A DNA stretch of 64,000 bases from DAOTXS01 sp034435055 (GCA_034435055.1 DAOTXS010000040.1:1-64000), one strand, 5' to 3'; positions 7,837-15,940 are shown, counted from the stretch's first letter. The notes: a model not told the origin generated them from the letters alone. Numbers and translations are program-made.

Positions 7837-8856
7837 ATGCCGCATCAGACTCACGACGGCCCTCAACGTGCAATCCTCGACGATATTGCACTGGGATTAT
7901 CCCGCGCGTCGGTCTTGCAAGCCGCGCTTGAACTCGATGTGTTCACGCACATTGCCAACGGTTACACATCCGCGCCGGCATTGTGTCGGCAAACCGGCGC
8001 CACCGAACGCGGGATGCGCGTTCTGCTCGAGGCGTTGATGGCGCTGGGGTTGGTGCAACAACACTTGACCGAGTTCGCACTCGCGCCAACCGCGAAATCA
8101 TTTTTGGTTAAAGGTCAATCTTCCTATCTTGGCGATGCAATTCTCGCCGATTTTGCGTGGGACGCGCGCGGGCGATTGAGTCAAACGATTCGCGGCAAGC
8201 GCGTCGAACCAACGCCGCGCAAATTGAGTCGCGTCGATATCGTCGCGTCGCATCGGATCGATTGGAAAGCACGATTGCAATTTGCGAACGCGCTGTGGCA
8301 GAAACTTGGTTTCACGTCGGCGAAAGCAAAAAACTTGCGCGTGCTCGACGTGAATTGCGGCGCGGGCATCTTGGCGTTTGCGCTTGCCCGGCGAAATCCA
8401 AGCGTGCGAATCACTGCCCTCGATCACGCCGACATTTTGCGATACACCAAACAAATTGCCAAAGCGATGAACGTCGCGTCGCAAGTGAAAACGGTTGCCG
8501 GCGACGCGTTGACGTTCAAGTTCAAAGCCGGCTCGTTCGATGTTGTGATATTCGATGATGTAACCAATAATTTTAGCGTCGAGCAGAACGCCGAAATCTT
8601 TCATCGCGCATTCCACGCGCTCGCGCCGAACGGTTGGATCGTGGTTCGCACGCCGTTGCCGGACGATAATCGGAAAAAAGATTTGCGCCGCGCGTTTGCT
8701 GGCATCGAGACGTTGTTGTTCAGCGCGGCTGGTGACACGCACTCGTTCGCCGAATATCGCGGGATGTTAGAGATCGCCGGGTTTTTGCAAGTCATAAATC
8801 ACCAAGACGCTTGGGGTTTGATCACCGCACGCAAAATTTTATCGGAGCGAAATTGA
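7837..8856 (+). CDS. SAM-dependent methyltransferase with winged-helix dimerisation domain
   Basis: The 339-aa protein has a helical N-terminal domain (about residues 15-105: DIALGLSRASVLQAALELDVF, then a MarR-like ALCRQTGATERGMRVLLEAL) like that of plant- and polyketide-type O-methyltransferases. A class I SAM fold follows. Motif I reads VLDVNCGAGILAFA, with Asn-Cys in place of the first glycine, and ALDH supplies the acidic residue for the SAM ribose. The acceptor substrate is unknown. Its stop is 2 bases from the HAD gene, so the two are co-transcribed. Confidence 0.82.
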   Translation: MPHQTHDGPQRAILDDIALGLSRASVLQAALELDVFTHIANGYTSAPALCRQTGATERGMRVLLEALMALGLVQQHLTEFALAPTAKSFLVKGQSSYLGDAILADFAWDARGRLSQTIRGKRVEPTPRKLSRVDIVASHRIDWKARLQFANALWQKLGFTSAKAKNLRVLDVNCGAGILAFALARRNPSVRITALDHADILRYTKQIAKAMNVASQVKTVAGDALTFKFKAGSFDVVIFDDVTNNFSVEQNAEIFHRAFHALAPNGWIVVRTPLPDDNRKKDLRRAFAGIETLLFSAAGDTHSFAEYRGMLEIAGFLQVINHQDAWGLITARKILSERN

Positions 8857-8858
8857 CA

Positions 8859-9368
8859 ATGAAACTCGCCGCGCTTTTGTTCGATCTTGGTGACGTGATT
8901 ATGCAAGAAGCAACAGAAGTCAAAGATAGCGAGTTGAACACGCTTCACGCTGAGTTGGTGGATGGGATGGCGGATGTTTTGCGTATGTTGAAAGCGCGTG
9001 GCTACAAGTTTGGTCTCGTCGCGGATACTCGCCTAAAAACCGCGTGGAATGTTTTGCATCAACATCATCTCTACGATCTGTTCGACACGCTGGCGATTTC
9101 GGAACAAGTCGGGTGCGAGAAACCCGACCCGCACATCTTTCGCGCCGCGCTCGACGCGCTGAACATTGCGCCGCGTGATTACACGCGCGTGGCGATGATT
9201 GGCAACAACCTCGCGCGCGATATTCGCGGCGCGAATGATCTCGGCTTGATCTCGATTTATTTTCACTGGAACGAACGATACGCAAAAGCGAATGATGGTT
9301 CCAAGCCAAAATACATCGTGCGACGCTCGAAAGAATTGCTCGATTTGATAACGAGTCTGGAAGCGTAA
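8859..9368 (+). CDS. HAD-superfamily hydrolase
   Basis: The 169-aa protein shows HAD motifs: FDLGDV near residue 9 (nucleophile Asp, with Gly in place of the acid/base Asp), VADTR (motif II Thr), CEKPDPHIF (Lys of motif III) and IGNNLARDIRGAN (motif IV). It lacks a large cap domain and is shorter than most HAD-IA phosphatases. The missing second Asp is common in DLGGV-type members and leaves phosphatase activity uncertain. The gene sits 2 bases after the methyltransferase gene. Confidence 0.82.
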   Translation: MKLAALLFDLGDVIMQEATEVKDSELNTLHAELVDGMADVLRMLKARGYKFGLVADTRLKTAWNVLHQHHLYDLFDTLAISEQVGCEKPDPHIFRAALDALNIAPRDYTRVAMIGNNLARDIRGANDLGLISIYFHWNERYAKANDGSKPKYIVRRSKELLDLITSLEA

Positions 9369-9375
9369 ACTAATC

Positions 9376-10077
9376 ATGGATGCCAGCCGACTGCCGCAAG
9401 TTACCCAAGACCAACACGCACTCGATCTCGCCGCCAAGTACGCGCCGATTATTATGGCAGACGCGCGCGAGCCATTTACGCTGATTGCCGCTGGCTATCA
9501 TATTTTCGATCACGAAGACGAATCACCATCGTTCGACCCGCGCCGTCGGGTCGAGTGGCTGAGTGTTGGTTATCCGGCGGTTCAAGCCATCGAGTACGCG
9601 TTGTGGTGGGATTGGGACATTGAACATCTCTACGAACTCGAACACGTGTGGACGTTCGTTGGCGCGGATGCTCAAGTCGTCGCAGTCGAAGCGAGCTGGC
9701 ACGGGATGTACGGACAAGCGGAAATCGACGGCAAGCCGGTGGTCGAAGACACGCATCCAATTTTGTTCGCGCAAGCCGGCAAACACGCAATGGCAGTAAG
9801 CGTCGAACCGTTCGCCGAAATCCGCGAATGGGCAGAGCAAGCAACGGGACCCGATGCTGGGAAAGACGGTGTCCTTGTGAAAGAGATGTTTCGAGGCAGG
9901 ATTTCCAAGACGCCGGAAAACGATGCCAAGGTGAAGGCGTATCTCAAGCAATTGGCGTTCACGCCGGCATGGCAATTCACTCAACGCTTTGAGATGACGC
10001 GCGAAATGCTTGTGCCGTGGCAGACGCTCGCTGAATGGATTCCCGCGCGCGTGAATTGGTGGCTCGAAAGAATTTAG
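9376..10077 (+). CDS. Conserved hypothetical protein
   Basis: I do not recognise this 233-aa protein with confidence. It is soluble and rich in Trp and His; the segments WDWDIEHLYELEHVW and EASWHGMYG and a GKHAMA motif give a possible metal- or ligand-binding cluster. It has no signal peptide. It follows the HAD gene by 7 bases in the same direction and is followed by a heptamer tract. A catalytic role cannot be assigned. Confidence 0.65.
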   Translation: MDASRLPQVTQDQHALDLAAKYAPIIMADAREPFTLIAAGYHIFDHEDESPSFDPRRRVEWLSVGYPAVQAIEYALWWDWDIEHLYELEHVWTFVGADAQVVAVEASWHGMYGQAEIDGKPVVEDTHPILFAQAGKHAMAVSVEPFAEIREWAEQATGPDAGKDGVLVKEMFRGRISKTPENDAKVKAYLKQLAFTPAWQFTQRFEMTREMLVPWQTLAEWIPARVNWWLERI

Positions 10078-10120
10078 GATTTCTGATTGATCTGACAATC
10101 GTCTTACAGAGCGTTAAAGA

Positions 10121-10154
10121 GAAATCGAAAAATCATAAATCCCAAATCTAAAAT
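10121..10154. repeat. Heptamer tract, NNAAATC type
   Basis: Units AAAAATC, ATAAATC, CCAAATC and TAAAATG step by 7 bases, directly upstream of the next gene; the last contributes the TGAGG ribosome-binding site. Confidence 0.7.
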
Positions 10155-10163
10155 GAGGTTCAC

Positions 10164-12632
10164 GTGCCTCTTCTCGATATTGAACTCTATCGCAAACAAG
10201 TGGTCGTCTCAAATAAGCCGCTTGTTCAATTGAGCGTCATCGATGCCGGACGTTCCGCCGGCGAGCGGACACTCTTGTTTCTTCACGGCTTTGGCGGGTT
10301 CGCCGGGCAATGGGAACAACAACTTGTCGAGTTCTCGGACCGGCATCGCGTCGTTGCCGTCGATTTGCGCGGGCACGGTTTGTCCGATCATCCCAATTCG
10401 CAGTACACGATGGATGAAATTGTAGGCGATATTGAGCGCGTGGTCGAGGCGTTGCAGCTGCCGGAAAAATTTGTCGTTCTGGGTCATTCGTTTGGCGGCG
10501 CGATTGCGGCAACGTACGCGACGAAACATCCTGATCGTGTCGAGCGTTTGATTCTCGTCAGTACCTCGGTCGATTTTGTTCTCAGCCCGTTGCTCCGTCT
10601 GGCGTTTCAACTGCCGGTCTCGCTCGCCGAACCGATCCGCGCAATGTTTCCGCGCAACCTCGCCGCGCCGGCATCCGTTTTGAAATCGATCTATCACAAT
10701 GCGCTCTCCAAATGGCACGGGCGCGATTATTTTCCGCGCCTCAAAACGCCGACGCTCGTCGTCATTGGTCATCGCGATATCGTGTTCAAACAAAGCGCGT
10801 ACGACGCGGTGCCGGATTTGATTCCCAATTCGCAAATCGCCAAGATTCCGGTTTCGGCGCATTTGGTGATGCTCGAACGCCCGGACGCGGTGAATCGCGC
10901 GATTCAACGATTTTTGGGTAGCGCGTTTGTGTCGTGGCGCGACGGGCGCGACCGCGAAAAGACGGATTTGGTCAAGCGGCGACCGTGGCTCAAGCATTAC
11001 GAAGCCGGCGTGCCGTTCACCCTCGCGTATCCGTCGCAACCGTTGTTTCGCTTTCTCGAACTCGCGGCGCGCAAACATCCCGGGAATCGCGCGCTTTTGT
11101 TTTACGACCGCGCGCTGACGTACCGCGAATTGAACGACGCGGCAGATCGCTTTGCGAATGCGCTCGCTCAACTCGGCGTGAAAAAAGGCGACCGCGTCGC
11201 GTTGCTCTTGCCCAACTCGCCGCAAATGGTGATGGCGTATTACGGCGCGCTCAAACTCGGTGCGATTGTCGTGAGTCTCAATCCACTCTTCAATGTCGAT
11301 GAACTTTCGCATCAGTTGAACGATGCCGGCGCGGAAACGATTGTCGCGCTCTCCGTTTTTTATCCACTCATCAAAATCGTACGCCGTGGTTCGCCGCTCA
11401 AGCACGTCATCGTTACGAACATCAAAGAATATTTTTCGCCGGTGCGCCGAACGCTTTTTGAAATCGTGCGCGAAAAACGCGAAGGTCATCGCATCGATTT
11501 GCGGGGCGAGAGCGGCACGTATTCGTTCCAAGATTTACTCGCGCGCGCGCCGAATACGCCGGTCAATATCGATGTGACGGCGGACGATCTCGCGCTGATT
11601 CAGTATTCCAGCGGCACAACCGAATTGCCAAAAGGAGTGATGCTCACACACGGCAACATCGTGGCGAACACGACACAGGTGCGGCACTGGCTCACCGACA
11701 TTGAGGAAGGCGACGAGCGTATTCTGGGCGTCTTGCCCTTTTCGCATTCGTATGGGATGACGACGGCGATGAACCTGGGAATTTCGATTGCCGGCACGTT
11801 GATTCTCTTACCGACGTTTTCGACGCGCGAGGTGCTGAACGTTATCAAAAAATATCGACCGACGATGTTTCCCGGCGTGCCGACGATGTACGTGGCGGTG
11901 AACAATTATCCCGGCGTCCGCCGTTTTGGTTTGAAATCGATTCGCGCGTGCGTGAGCGGCGCAGCGCCGTTGCCGGTTGAAGTGCAAGAGGCGTTTGAAA
12001 AACTCACACGCGGCAAACTCGTCGAAGGGTACGGGTTGACGGAAGCCAGCCCGGTTACGCACGCGAATCCGATTTACGGTCAGCGCAAAACTGGGACGAT
12101 TGGTGTGCCGTTTCCGGACACGGACGCGAAAATTGTCGATTGGAAAACCGGCGCGGATTTGCCGACTGGCGAAATCGGCGAACTTGCGGTGCGCGGTCCG
12201 CAAGTGATGCGCGGCTATTGGAATCGCCCGGAGGAAACAGCAAAAGTTTTGCGGGATGGCTGGCTGTTCACCGGTGATTTGGCGCGGATGGACGCGGACG
12301 GTTATTTCCAAATCATCGACCGGCGGAAGGATATGATTCTGGCAGGCGATTTCAACGTGTACCCGCGCGACATCGAAGAAGTGTTGTACGAAAATCCCAA
12401 AGTGTTGGAAGTGGCGGTGGCGGGCGTGCCGCCGGACGGCGGCGATCAAATCGTCAAAGCGTACGTGGTTCTGCGCAAAGGGGAGATGGCAACGCCGGAA
12501 GAATTTATCGAATTTTGCCGGATGCGGTTGGCGGATTATGCTGTCCCGCACTTGATCGAGTTCCGCGAGCAGTTACCCAAGACGTTTGTGGGCAAGGTGT
12601 TCAAACGCAAGTTGGAGGAGAAGAGCCAGTAG
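10164..12632 (+). CDS. Alpha/beta-hydrolase fused to acyl-CoA synthetase
   Basis: The 822-aa fusion has an N-terminal alpha/beta-hydrolase (about residues 20-265) with an FLHGFGG oxyanion loop, nucleophile Ser109 in GHSFGG and a late histidine in SAHLVM. An AMP-forming acyl-CoA synthetase (about 290-815) follows. Its core motifs are YSSGTTELPKGVMLTHGN (Glu where Gly is usual), VEGYGLTEASPV, LFTGDLARMDADGY, RRKDMI and the C-terminal lysine in GKVFKR. The two parts could release a fatty acid from an ester and reactivate it as acyl-CoA. The GTG start follows TGAGG. The fusion is continuous with no frameshift. Confidence 0.88.
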   Translation: MPLLDIELYRKQVVVSNKPLVQLSVIDAGRSAGERTLLFLHGFGGFAGQWEQQLVEFSDRHRVVAVDLRGHGLSDHPNSQYTMDEIVGDIERVVEALQLPEKFVVLGHSFGGAIAATYATKHPDRVERLILVSTSVDFVLSPLLRLAFQLPVSLAEPIRAMFPRNLAAPASVLKSIYHNALSKWHGRDYFPRLKTPTLVVIGHRDIVFKQSAYDAVPDLIPNSQIAKIPVSAHLVMLERPDAVNRAIQRFLGSAFVSWRDGRDREKTDLVKRRPWLKHYEAGVPFTLAYPSQPLFRFLELAARKHPGNRALLFYDRALTYRELNDAADRFANALAQLGVKKGDRVALLLPNSPQMVMAYYGALKLGAIVVSLNPLFNVDELSHQLNDAGAETIVALSVFYPLIKIVRRGSPLKHVIVTNIKEYFSPVRRTLFEIVREKREGHRIDLRGESGTYSFQDLLARAPNTPVNIDVTADDLALIQYSSGTTELPKGVMLTHGNIVANTTQVRHWLTDIEEGDERILGVLPFSHSYGMTTAMNLGISIAGTLILLPTFSTREVLNVIKKYRPTMFPGVPTMYVAVNNYPGVRRFGLKSIRACVSGAAPLPVEVQEAFEKLTRGKLVEGYGLTEASPVTHANPIYGQRKTGTIGVPFPDTDAKIVDWKTGADLPTGEIGELAVRGPQVMRGYWNRPEETAKVLRDGWLFTGDLARMDADGYFQIIDRRKDMILAGDFNVYPRDIEEVLYENPKVLEVAVAGVPPDGGDQIVKAYVVLRKGEMATPEEFIEFCRMRLADYAVPHLIEFREQLPKTFVGKVFKRKLEEKSQ

Positions 12633-12690
12633 GCGGGAGGCAGTAGGCAGTCATTCTGCCTCCTGCTTTCTGCTACCTGCCTCCTGCGCT
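12633..12690. repeat. Palindromic heptamer tract, GGCAGTA / NNCCTGC type
   Basis: Units GGCAGTA, GGCAGTC, ATTCTGC, CTCCTGC, TTTCTGC, TACCTGC and CTCCTGC follow with a strict 7-base step. The first and last parts are reverse complements, so the tract can form a hairpin. It begins at the stop codon of the fusion gene. Confidence 0.85.
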
Positions 12691-12960
12691 ACGCTGATTC
12701 TCGCTCTTGTTATCGTTCTCATCGCCGCAATTCTGCACGCGATTTCAAATTTGTTATTCAAAAGCGGATGCGATTCATCCGCGTTTTTGTGGTGGGCGAT
12801 CACGGTTGGCGCGGTGTGGTACGGCGTTGTCATGGCGCAATCGTCGCTCGCAATGCCAAGCGAGGCGTGGCTCATCATCTTGATCGCGATCCTCGGCGCG
12901 CTATTCATCGGCGAACGCTTGCCGGCGCTCGGTTACGTTCCTCGTCACTCAGGCGGTCGC
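12690..12960 (+). pseudogene. Remnant of an EamA/DMT-family transporter
   Basis: The frame reads LILALVIVLIAAILHAISN, then LLFKSG and LWWAITVGAVWYGV, the first two helices of an EamA drug/metabolite transporter. It then jumps to ILGALFIGERLPALGY, a phrase found near the end of such proteins. About 200 residues between are missing, there is no start codon after the repeat tract, and the C-terminus runs off-frame. I read it as an internal deletion. It lies between the palindromic heptamer tract and the ttuB promoter. Confidence 0.65.
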
Positions 12961-13011
12961 GCGCGATCACCTGCACCAAACGGTGCATCGGTCTTCCGTC
13001 CTCCATCCTTT

Positions 13012-13040
13012 TTGACCATCCCCGTCGTTTAGTGTACAAT
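13012..13040 (+). promoter_or_regulatory. Promoter of the ttuB-ttuA operon
   Basis: TTGACC and TACAAT are separated by 17 bases. Only 6 bases lie between TACAAT and the ATG, so transcription should begin at or next to the start codon. A leaderless message is predicted. Confidence 0.7.
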
Positions 13041-13046
13041 CGCGCT

Positions 13047-13268
13047 ATGCAAATCACCTTCCGCGATAAAACGTACGACACCAAACCGAACATCACCGCG
13101 CGCGACGCGATCAAGAAAATCGGACTTGATCCTGAAAGCGTACTCGTCGTCGTCAACGGCAAACTCGTGACGGATGATGTTGTTTTGCGTGAAGGCGACG
13201 AGGTCAAGTTGGTGGCGGTGGTTTCAGGAGGCGGTTTGCAAAAGGCAGTAAGCAGTAGACAAAGATGA
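13047..13268 (+). CDS. TtuB/ThiS/MoaD-like sulfur carrier
   Basis: The 73-aa protein has a ubiquitin-like fold of the ThiS/MoaD/TtuB kind, ending in VKLVAVVSGGG. In this family the C-terminal Gly-Gly is adenylated and thiocarboxylated and gives sulfur to a partner; next to TtuA, the partner would be tRNA. Here the glycines are followed by ten extra residues (LQKAVSSRQR) encoded by a heptamer-like tract, so the tail would have to be cut or tolerated. The stop overlaps the ttuA ATG. Confidence 0.8.
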   Translation: MQITFRDKTYDTKPNITARDAIKKIGLDPESVLVVVNGKLVTDDVVLREGDEVKLVAVVSGGGLQKAVSSRQR

Positions 13269-14266
13269 AATGTAGAAAGTGCAGCACGCACGCAGTCATC
13301 AACATGCGCCACCACAAACTCGCGTTGTGTGGAACGCATTACGACGAGTGGTTTTTAGCGCAGACGGATCGTGCTATCGAAAAATATAAAATGTTCACGC
13401 ACGATGAGCGCATTCTCGTGGCGGTGAGCGGCGGCAAGGATTCGCTTTCGTTATGGGACGTGTTGTTGCGGCTGGGCTATCAAGCCGATGGGTTGTACAT
13501 CGGGCTGGGCATCAACAATCCGATTCCGTACTCGGATGCATCGTTGGAAAGAACGCAAAAATTCATCGCGAATTATGAATTGCAAATTGCGAATCGCGCA
13601 AGCGATGATAATTCGCAATTTGCATTTCGCAATTTTGTGCCAACCTTGCACGTCGTCGACATCGAACAGACCTACGGCAAAACGATCCCGGAAATTTCGC
13701 GCGCGAAAATGCGCGGGCAGGGACGACCGTGCGCGGCGTGTGGTTTGACGAAACGCTATGTGATGAATCGATTGGCGCATGAAAAGGGGTACACGGTGCT
13801 GGCGACCGGCCACAATCTCGATGATGAAGTGGCAGTGCTGTTTCAAAATACCTTGCGCTGGCAGACCGGCTATCTGGCGCGGCAGGCGCCGGTCTTGCCC
13901 GCGTCGCACGAGGGACTGGTCAAAAAGGTAAAACCGTTTTGCCGATTCTACGAGCGCGAAACCGCGACGTACGCACTCGTGCGCGGCATTGATTACATCT
14001 ACGACGAGTGTCCGCACGCGGGCGGCAACCTGACGAATTTCTACAAGACCTTGCTCAACCAACTCGAAGCGGAATCGCCGGGCGCAAAACTTTCCTTCTA
14101 TCTCGAATTTCTCCGCGCGCGCGGCGAGGGTTTGTTTGCGCAAGCCAACGAGGCGGTCGCTTTGCACGACTGCGAAGTGTGCGGGCAACCGACGACCGCG
14201 CCCGGTCGATGTGCGTTTTGCCGGATGTGGGACGTTGAAAAGTTCAATAGTTCGATCGTTCAATAG
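13265..14266 (+). CDS. ttuA: TtuA-type tRNA 2-thiouridine synthetase
   Basis: The 333-aa PP-loop enzyme adenylates a tRNA uridine for 2-thiolation; TtuA thiolates ribothymidine 54 in thermophiles. Visible features are an N-terminal zinc site (C3, C6, C22, H25), the PP-loop SGGKDS at residues 55-60, iron-sulfur cysteines C156, C159 (RPCAACG) and C249 (YDECPHA), and a C-terminal zinc knuckle CEVCG...CAFC. The neighbouring carrier fits the TtuB role. About 20 residues at 102-125 are extra and come from a palindromic heptamer tract. Ncs6/CtuA-type U34 thiolation is the main alternative. Confidence 0.88.
   Translation: MKCRKCSTHAVINMRHHKLALCGTHYDEWFLAQTDRAIEKYKMFTHDERILVAVSGGKDSLSLWDVLLRLGYQADGLYIGLGINNPIPYSDASLERTQKFIANYELQIANRASDDNSQFAFRNFVPTLHVVDIEQTYGKTIPEISRAKMRGQGRPCAACGLTKRYVMNRLAHEKGYTVLATGHNLDDEVAVLFQNTLRWQTGYLARQAPVLPASHEGLVKKVKPFCRFYERETATYALVRGIDYIYDECPHAGGNLTNFYKTLLNQLEAESPGAKLSFYLEFLRARGEGLFAQANEAVALHDCEVCGQPTTAPGRCAFCRMWDVEKFNSSIVQ
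13567..13637. repeat. Palindromic heptamer tract inside ttuA
   Basis: GAATTGCAAATTGCGAAT at 13577-13594 and ATTCGCAATTTGCATTTC at 13611-13628 are near-perfect reverse complements. The arms step in 7-base units (GAATTGC, AAATTGC, GAATCGC). The tract is read in frame as the extra residues of TtuA. Confidence 0.75.
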
Positions 14267-15866
14267 TTGTGTAGTTAGCGTTCGCCGTAACACTTCTTGC
14301 GTTTGCCGTAACACTTCACGGAGCAATCCAATCTCTAATCTCCAATCTCCAATCTCCAGATCGGTCGTCAGCGCGGCGGCGATTATTTCCATCGGCAATG
14401 TTGCGAGCCGCGTGCTGGGACTTGTGCGCGAGATGGTTATCGCGTACCTCTTTGGCGCAACCGGTTTGGTCAGCGTGTTTCGCGTCGCCGCGACGATCAT
14501 CCAAACGCTGTACGATTTTCTTATCGGCGGAATGGTGAGCGCCGCGCTCGTCCCAGTCTTTTCCGATTTCGCCGAACGCCGCGATGAATTGTGGCGCGTG
14601 GCGAGCATCGTTTTGAACGTCCTCGCAATTTTCCTCGCCGCCGCCGTTTTGCTTCTTGAAATTTTTGCACCGCAACTGGTCTGGATTCTGGGGAGTGGAT
14701 ACGACGCCGACCTGCAACGCGCCGCCGTCGATATGTTGCGCTTTGTTCTGCCGGCGGTATTCTTCCTCGGAATGTCCGGTATCTTCACCGGCTTGCTCTA
14801 CGCGCTCAAACGCTTTACCTTTCCCGCGTTCACGACTGCGGTGTACAATGTTGGCATTGTCGTTGTCGCGCTCGCGCTTGCGCCGACGTTTGGCATCACC
14901 AGTTTGATCGTTGGCATTTTGATCGGCGCGGCGATGCAAGTGGTGTTGCAGATTCCCGGCTTGCGCGATATGCACTATCGATTCACCATCGATTTCGCGC
15001 ACCCGGCGTTGCGCAAGATTCTGAATTTGTACGCGCCGGTCGTCGCCGGTTTGAGCATCAGTGTCGTCGCAGTGGCAATCGACCGCAATTTAGCATCGCA
15101 CACTGGCGAGCAATCGTTGGCGTGGATGCAAAATGCGACGGTGCTGGTGCAATTTCCGCTTGGCTTGGTTGCAAGCGCGGTGTCGTTGGCGATTTTGCCG
15201 GAACTCAGCCGACAGTCAGCCGTCGATAATCAACCAACCAATTTCCAAGTCACTTTGGCTTTTGGCATCAAACTTATTTTGCTCTTGATTCTCCCGGCGA
15301 CGATTGGCCTCGTCTTGCTCGCACATCCGATCGTCGCGTTGGTTTTTGAACGCGGCGCATTTACCGCGATCGACACCGACTGGACGGCGCAAGCGTTGCG
15401 ATTTTATTTGCTCGGTTTGCCGTTTGCGGCAATCGATCAAACCCTCGTGTTTGCGTTTTACGCGCGCAAGAATACACTCACGCCGAACCTCGTGCAATTT
15501 GCCGCCGTCGGAATCTATCTCGTCGTTGCCTTATCGCTAATGCCATCGATGGGATTCATCGGTTTAGTGATTGCCAATTCGGCGATGCTGACCGGACACG
15601 CGCTGATTATGCTCTGGCTCACGCGCACACAACTCGGCGGACTAGGACAAGCGAATCTCATTTCGACGCTGATGAAAATTCTTTTTGCATCGCTGAGCAT
15701 GGGCGCGGTTGTGTTCGTCATCGTCGGTGTGGTGAAAACGATTTGGCTTCAGGTCATCATGTCGATGATTGGGGGAGGCGGAACGTACCTCGTTTTGTTG
15801 CGACTTTTGCGCGTGCATGAAATGGAACGGGTGTGGCAAATGGTGTTGGCACGGATGCGAAAATAA
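14235..15866 (+). CDS. murJ: MurJ/MviN-type lipid II flippase
   Basis: The polytopic membrane protein of the MOP superfamily moves lipid II across the membrane for peptidoglycan synthesis. The conserved N-terminal block ISIGNVASRVLGLVREMVIA is present, as are about 14 hydrophobic segments and the typical GIFTGLLYALKRF and RAFYAR-like VFAFYARKNT phrases. No ATG, GTG or TTG lies in frame just before the conserved block. The nearest is the TTG used here, inside ttuA; the intervening stretch is a heptamer tract plus an 18-base direct repeat. The true start is uncertain and may be a rare codon. Confidence 0.8.
   Translation: MKSSIVRSFNSCVVSVRRNTSCVCRNTSRSNPISNLQSPISRSVVSAAAIISIGNVASRVLGLVREMVIAYLFGATGLVSVFRVAATIIQTLYDFLIGGMVSAALVPVFSDFAERRDELWRVASIVLNVLAIFLAAAVLLLEIFAPQLVWILGSGYDADLQRAAVDMLRFVLPAVFFLGMSGIFTGLLYALKRFTFPAFTTAVYNVGIVVVALALAPTFGITSLIVGILIGAAMQVVLQIPGLRDMHYRFTIDFAHPALRKILNLYAPVVAGLSISVVAVAIDRNLASHTGEQSLAWMQNATVLVQFPLGLVASAVSLAILPELSRQSAVDNQPTNFQVTLAFGIKLILLLILPATIGLVLLAHPIVALVFERGAFTAIDTDWTAQALRFYLLGLPFAAIDQTLVFAFYARKNTLTPNLVQFAAVGIYLVVALSLMPSMGFIGLVIANSAMLTGHALIMLWLTRTQLGGLGQANLISTLMKILFASLSMGAVVFVIVGVVKTIWLQVIMSMIGGGGTYLVLLRLLRVHEMERVWQMVLARMRK
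14278..14357. repeat. Direct repeat plus heptamer tract, AATCTCC type
   Basis: GCGTTCGCCGTAACACTT at 14278 recurs with one change at 14299. It is followed by four 7-base units (AATCTCT, AATCTCC, AATCTCC, AATCTCC) ending at 14357. The stretch covers the region where the murJ start should lie. Confidence 0.8.
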
Positions 15867-15875
15867 AAACGCGTG

Positions 15876-15905
15876 TTGACTTGTACAATCATCGCGCGGT
15901 ATAAT
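15876..15905 (+). promoter_or_regulatory. Promoter of the pentapeptide/TIR gene
   Basis: TTGACT and TATAAT are separated by 18 bases, with a 35-base leader before the ATG. Confidence 0.7.
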
Positions 15906-15940
15906 GAGTGCGCTGGATAAATGCTACAAAGGATGATTGG

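Noticed and set aside
7177..14357. CRISPR array from the repeated short units
   Set aside because: The units are 7 bases, directly adjacent and drifting; there are no spacers, no 24-37-base repeats and no cas genes.
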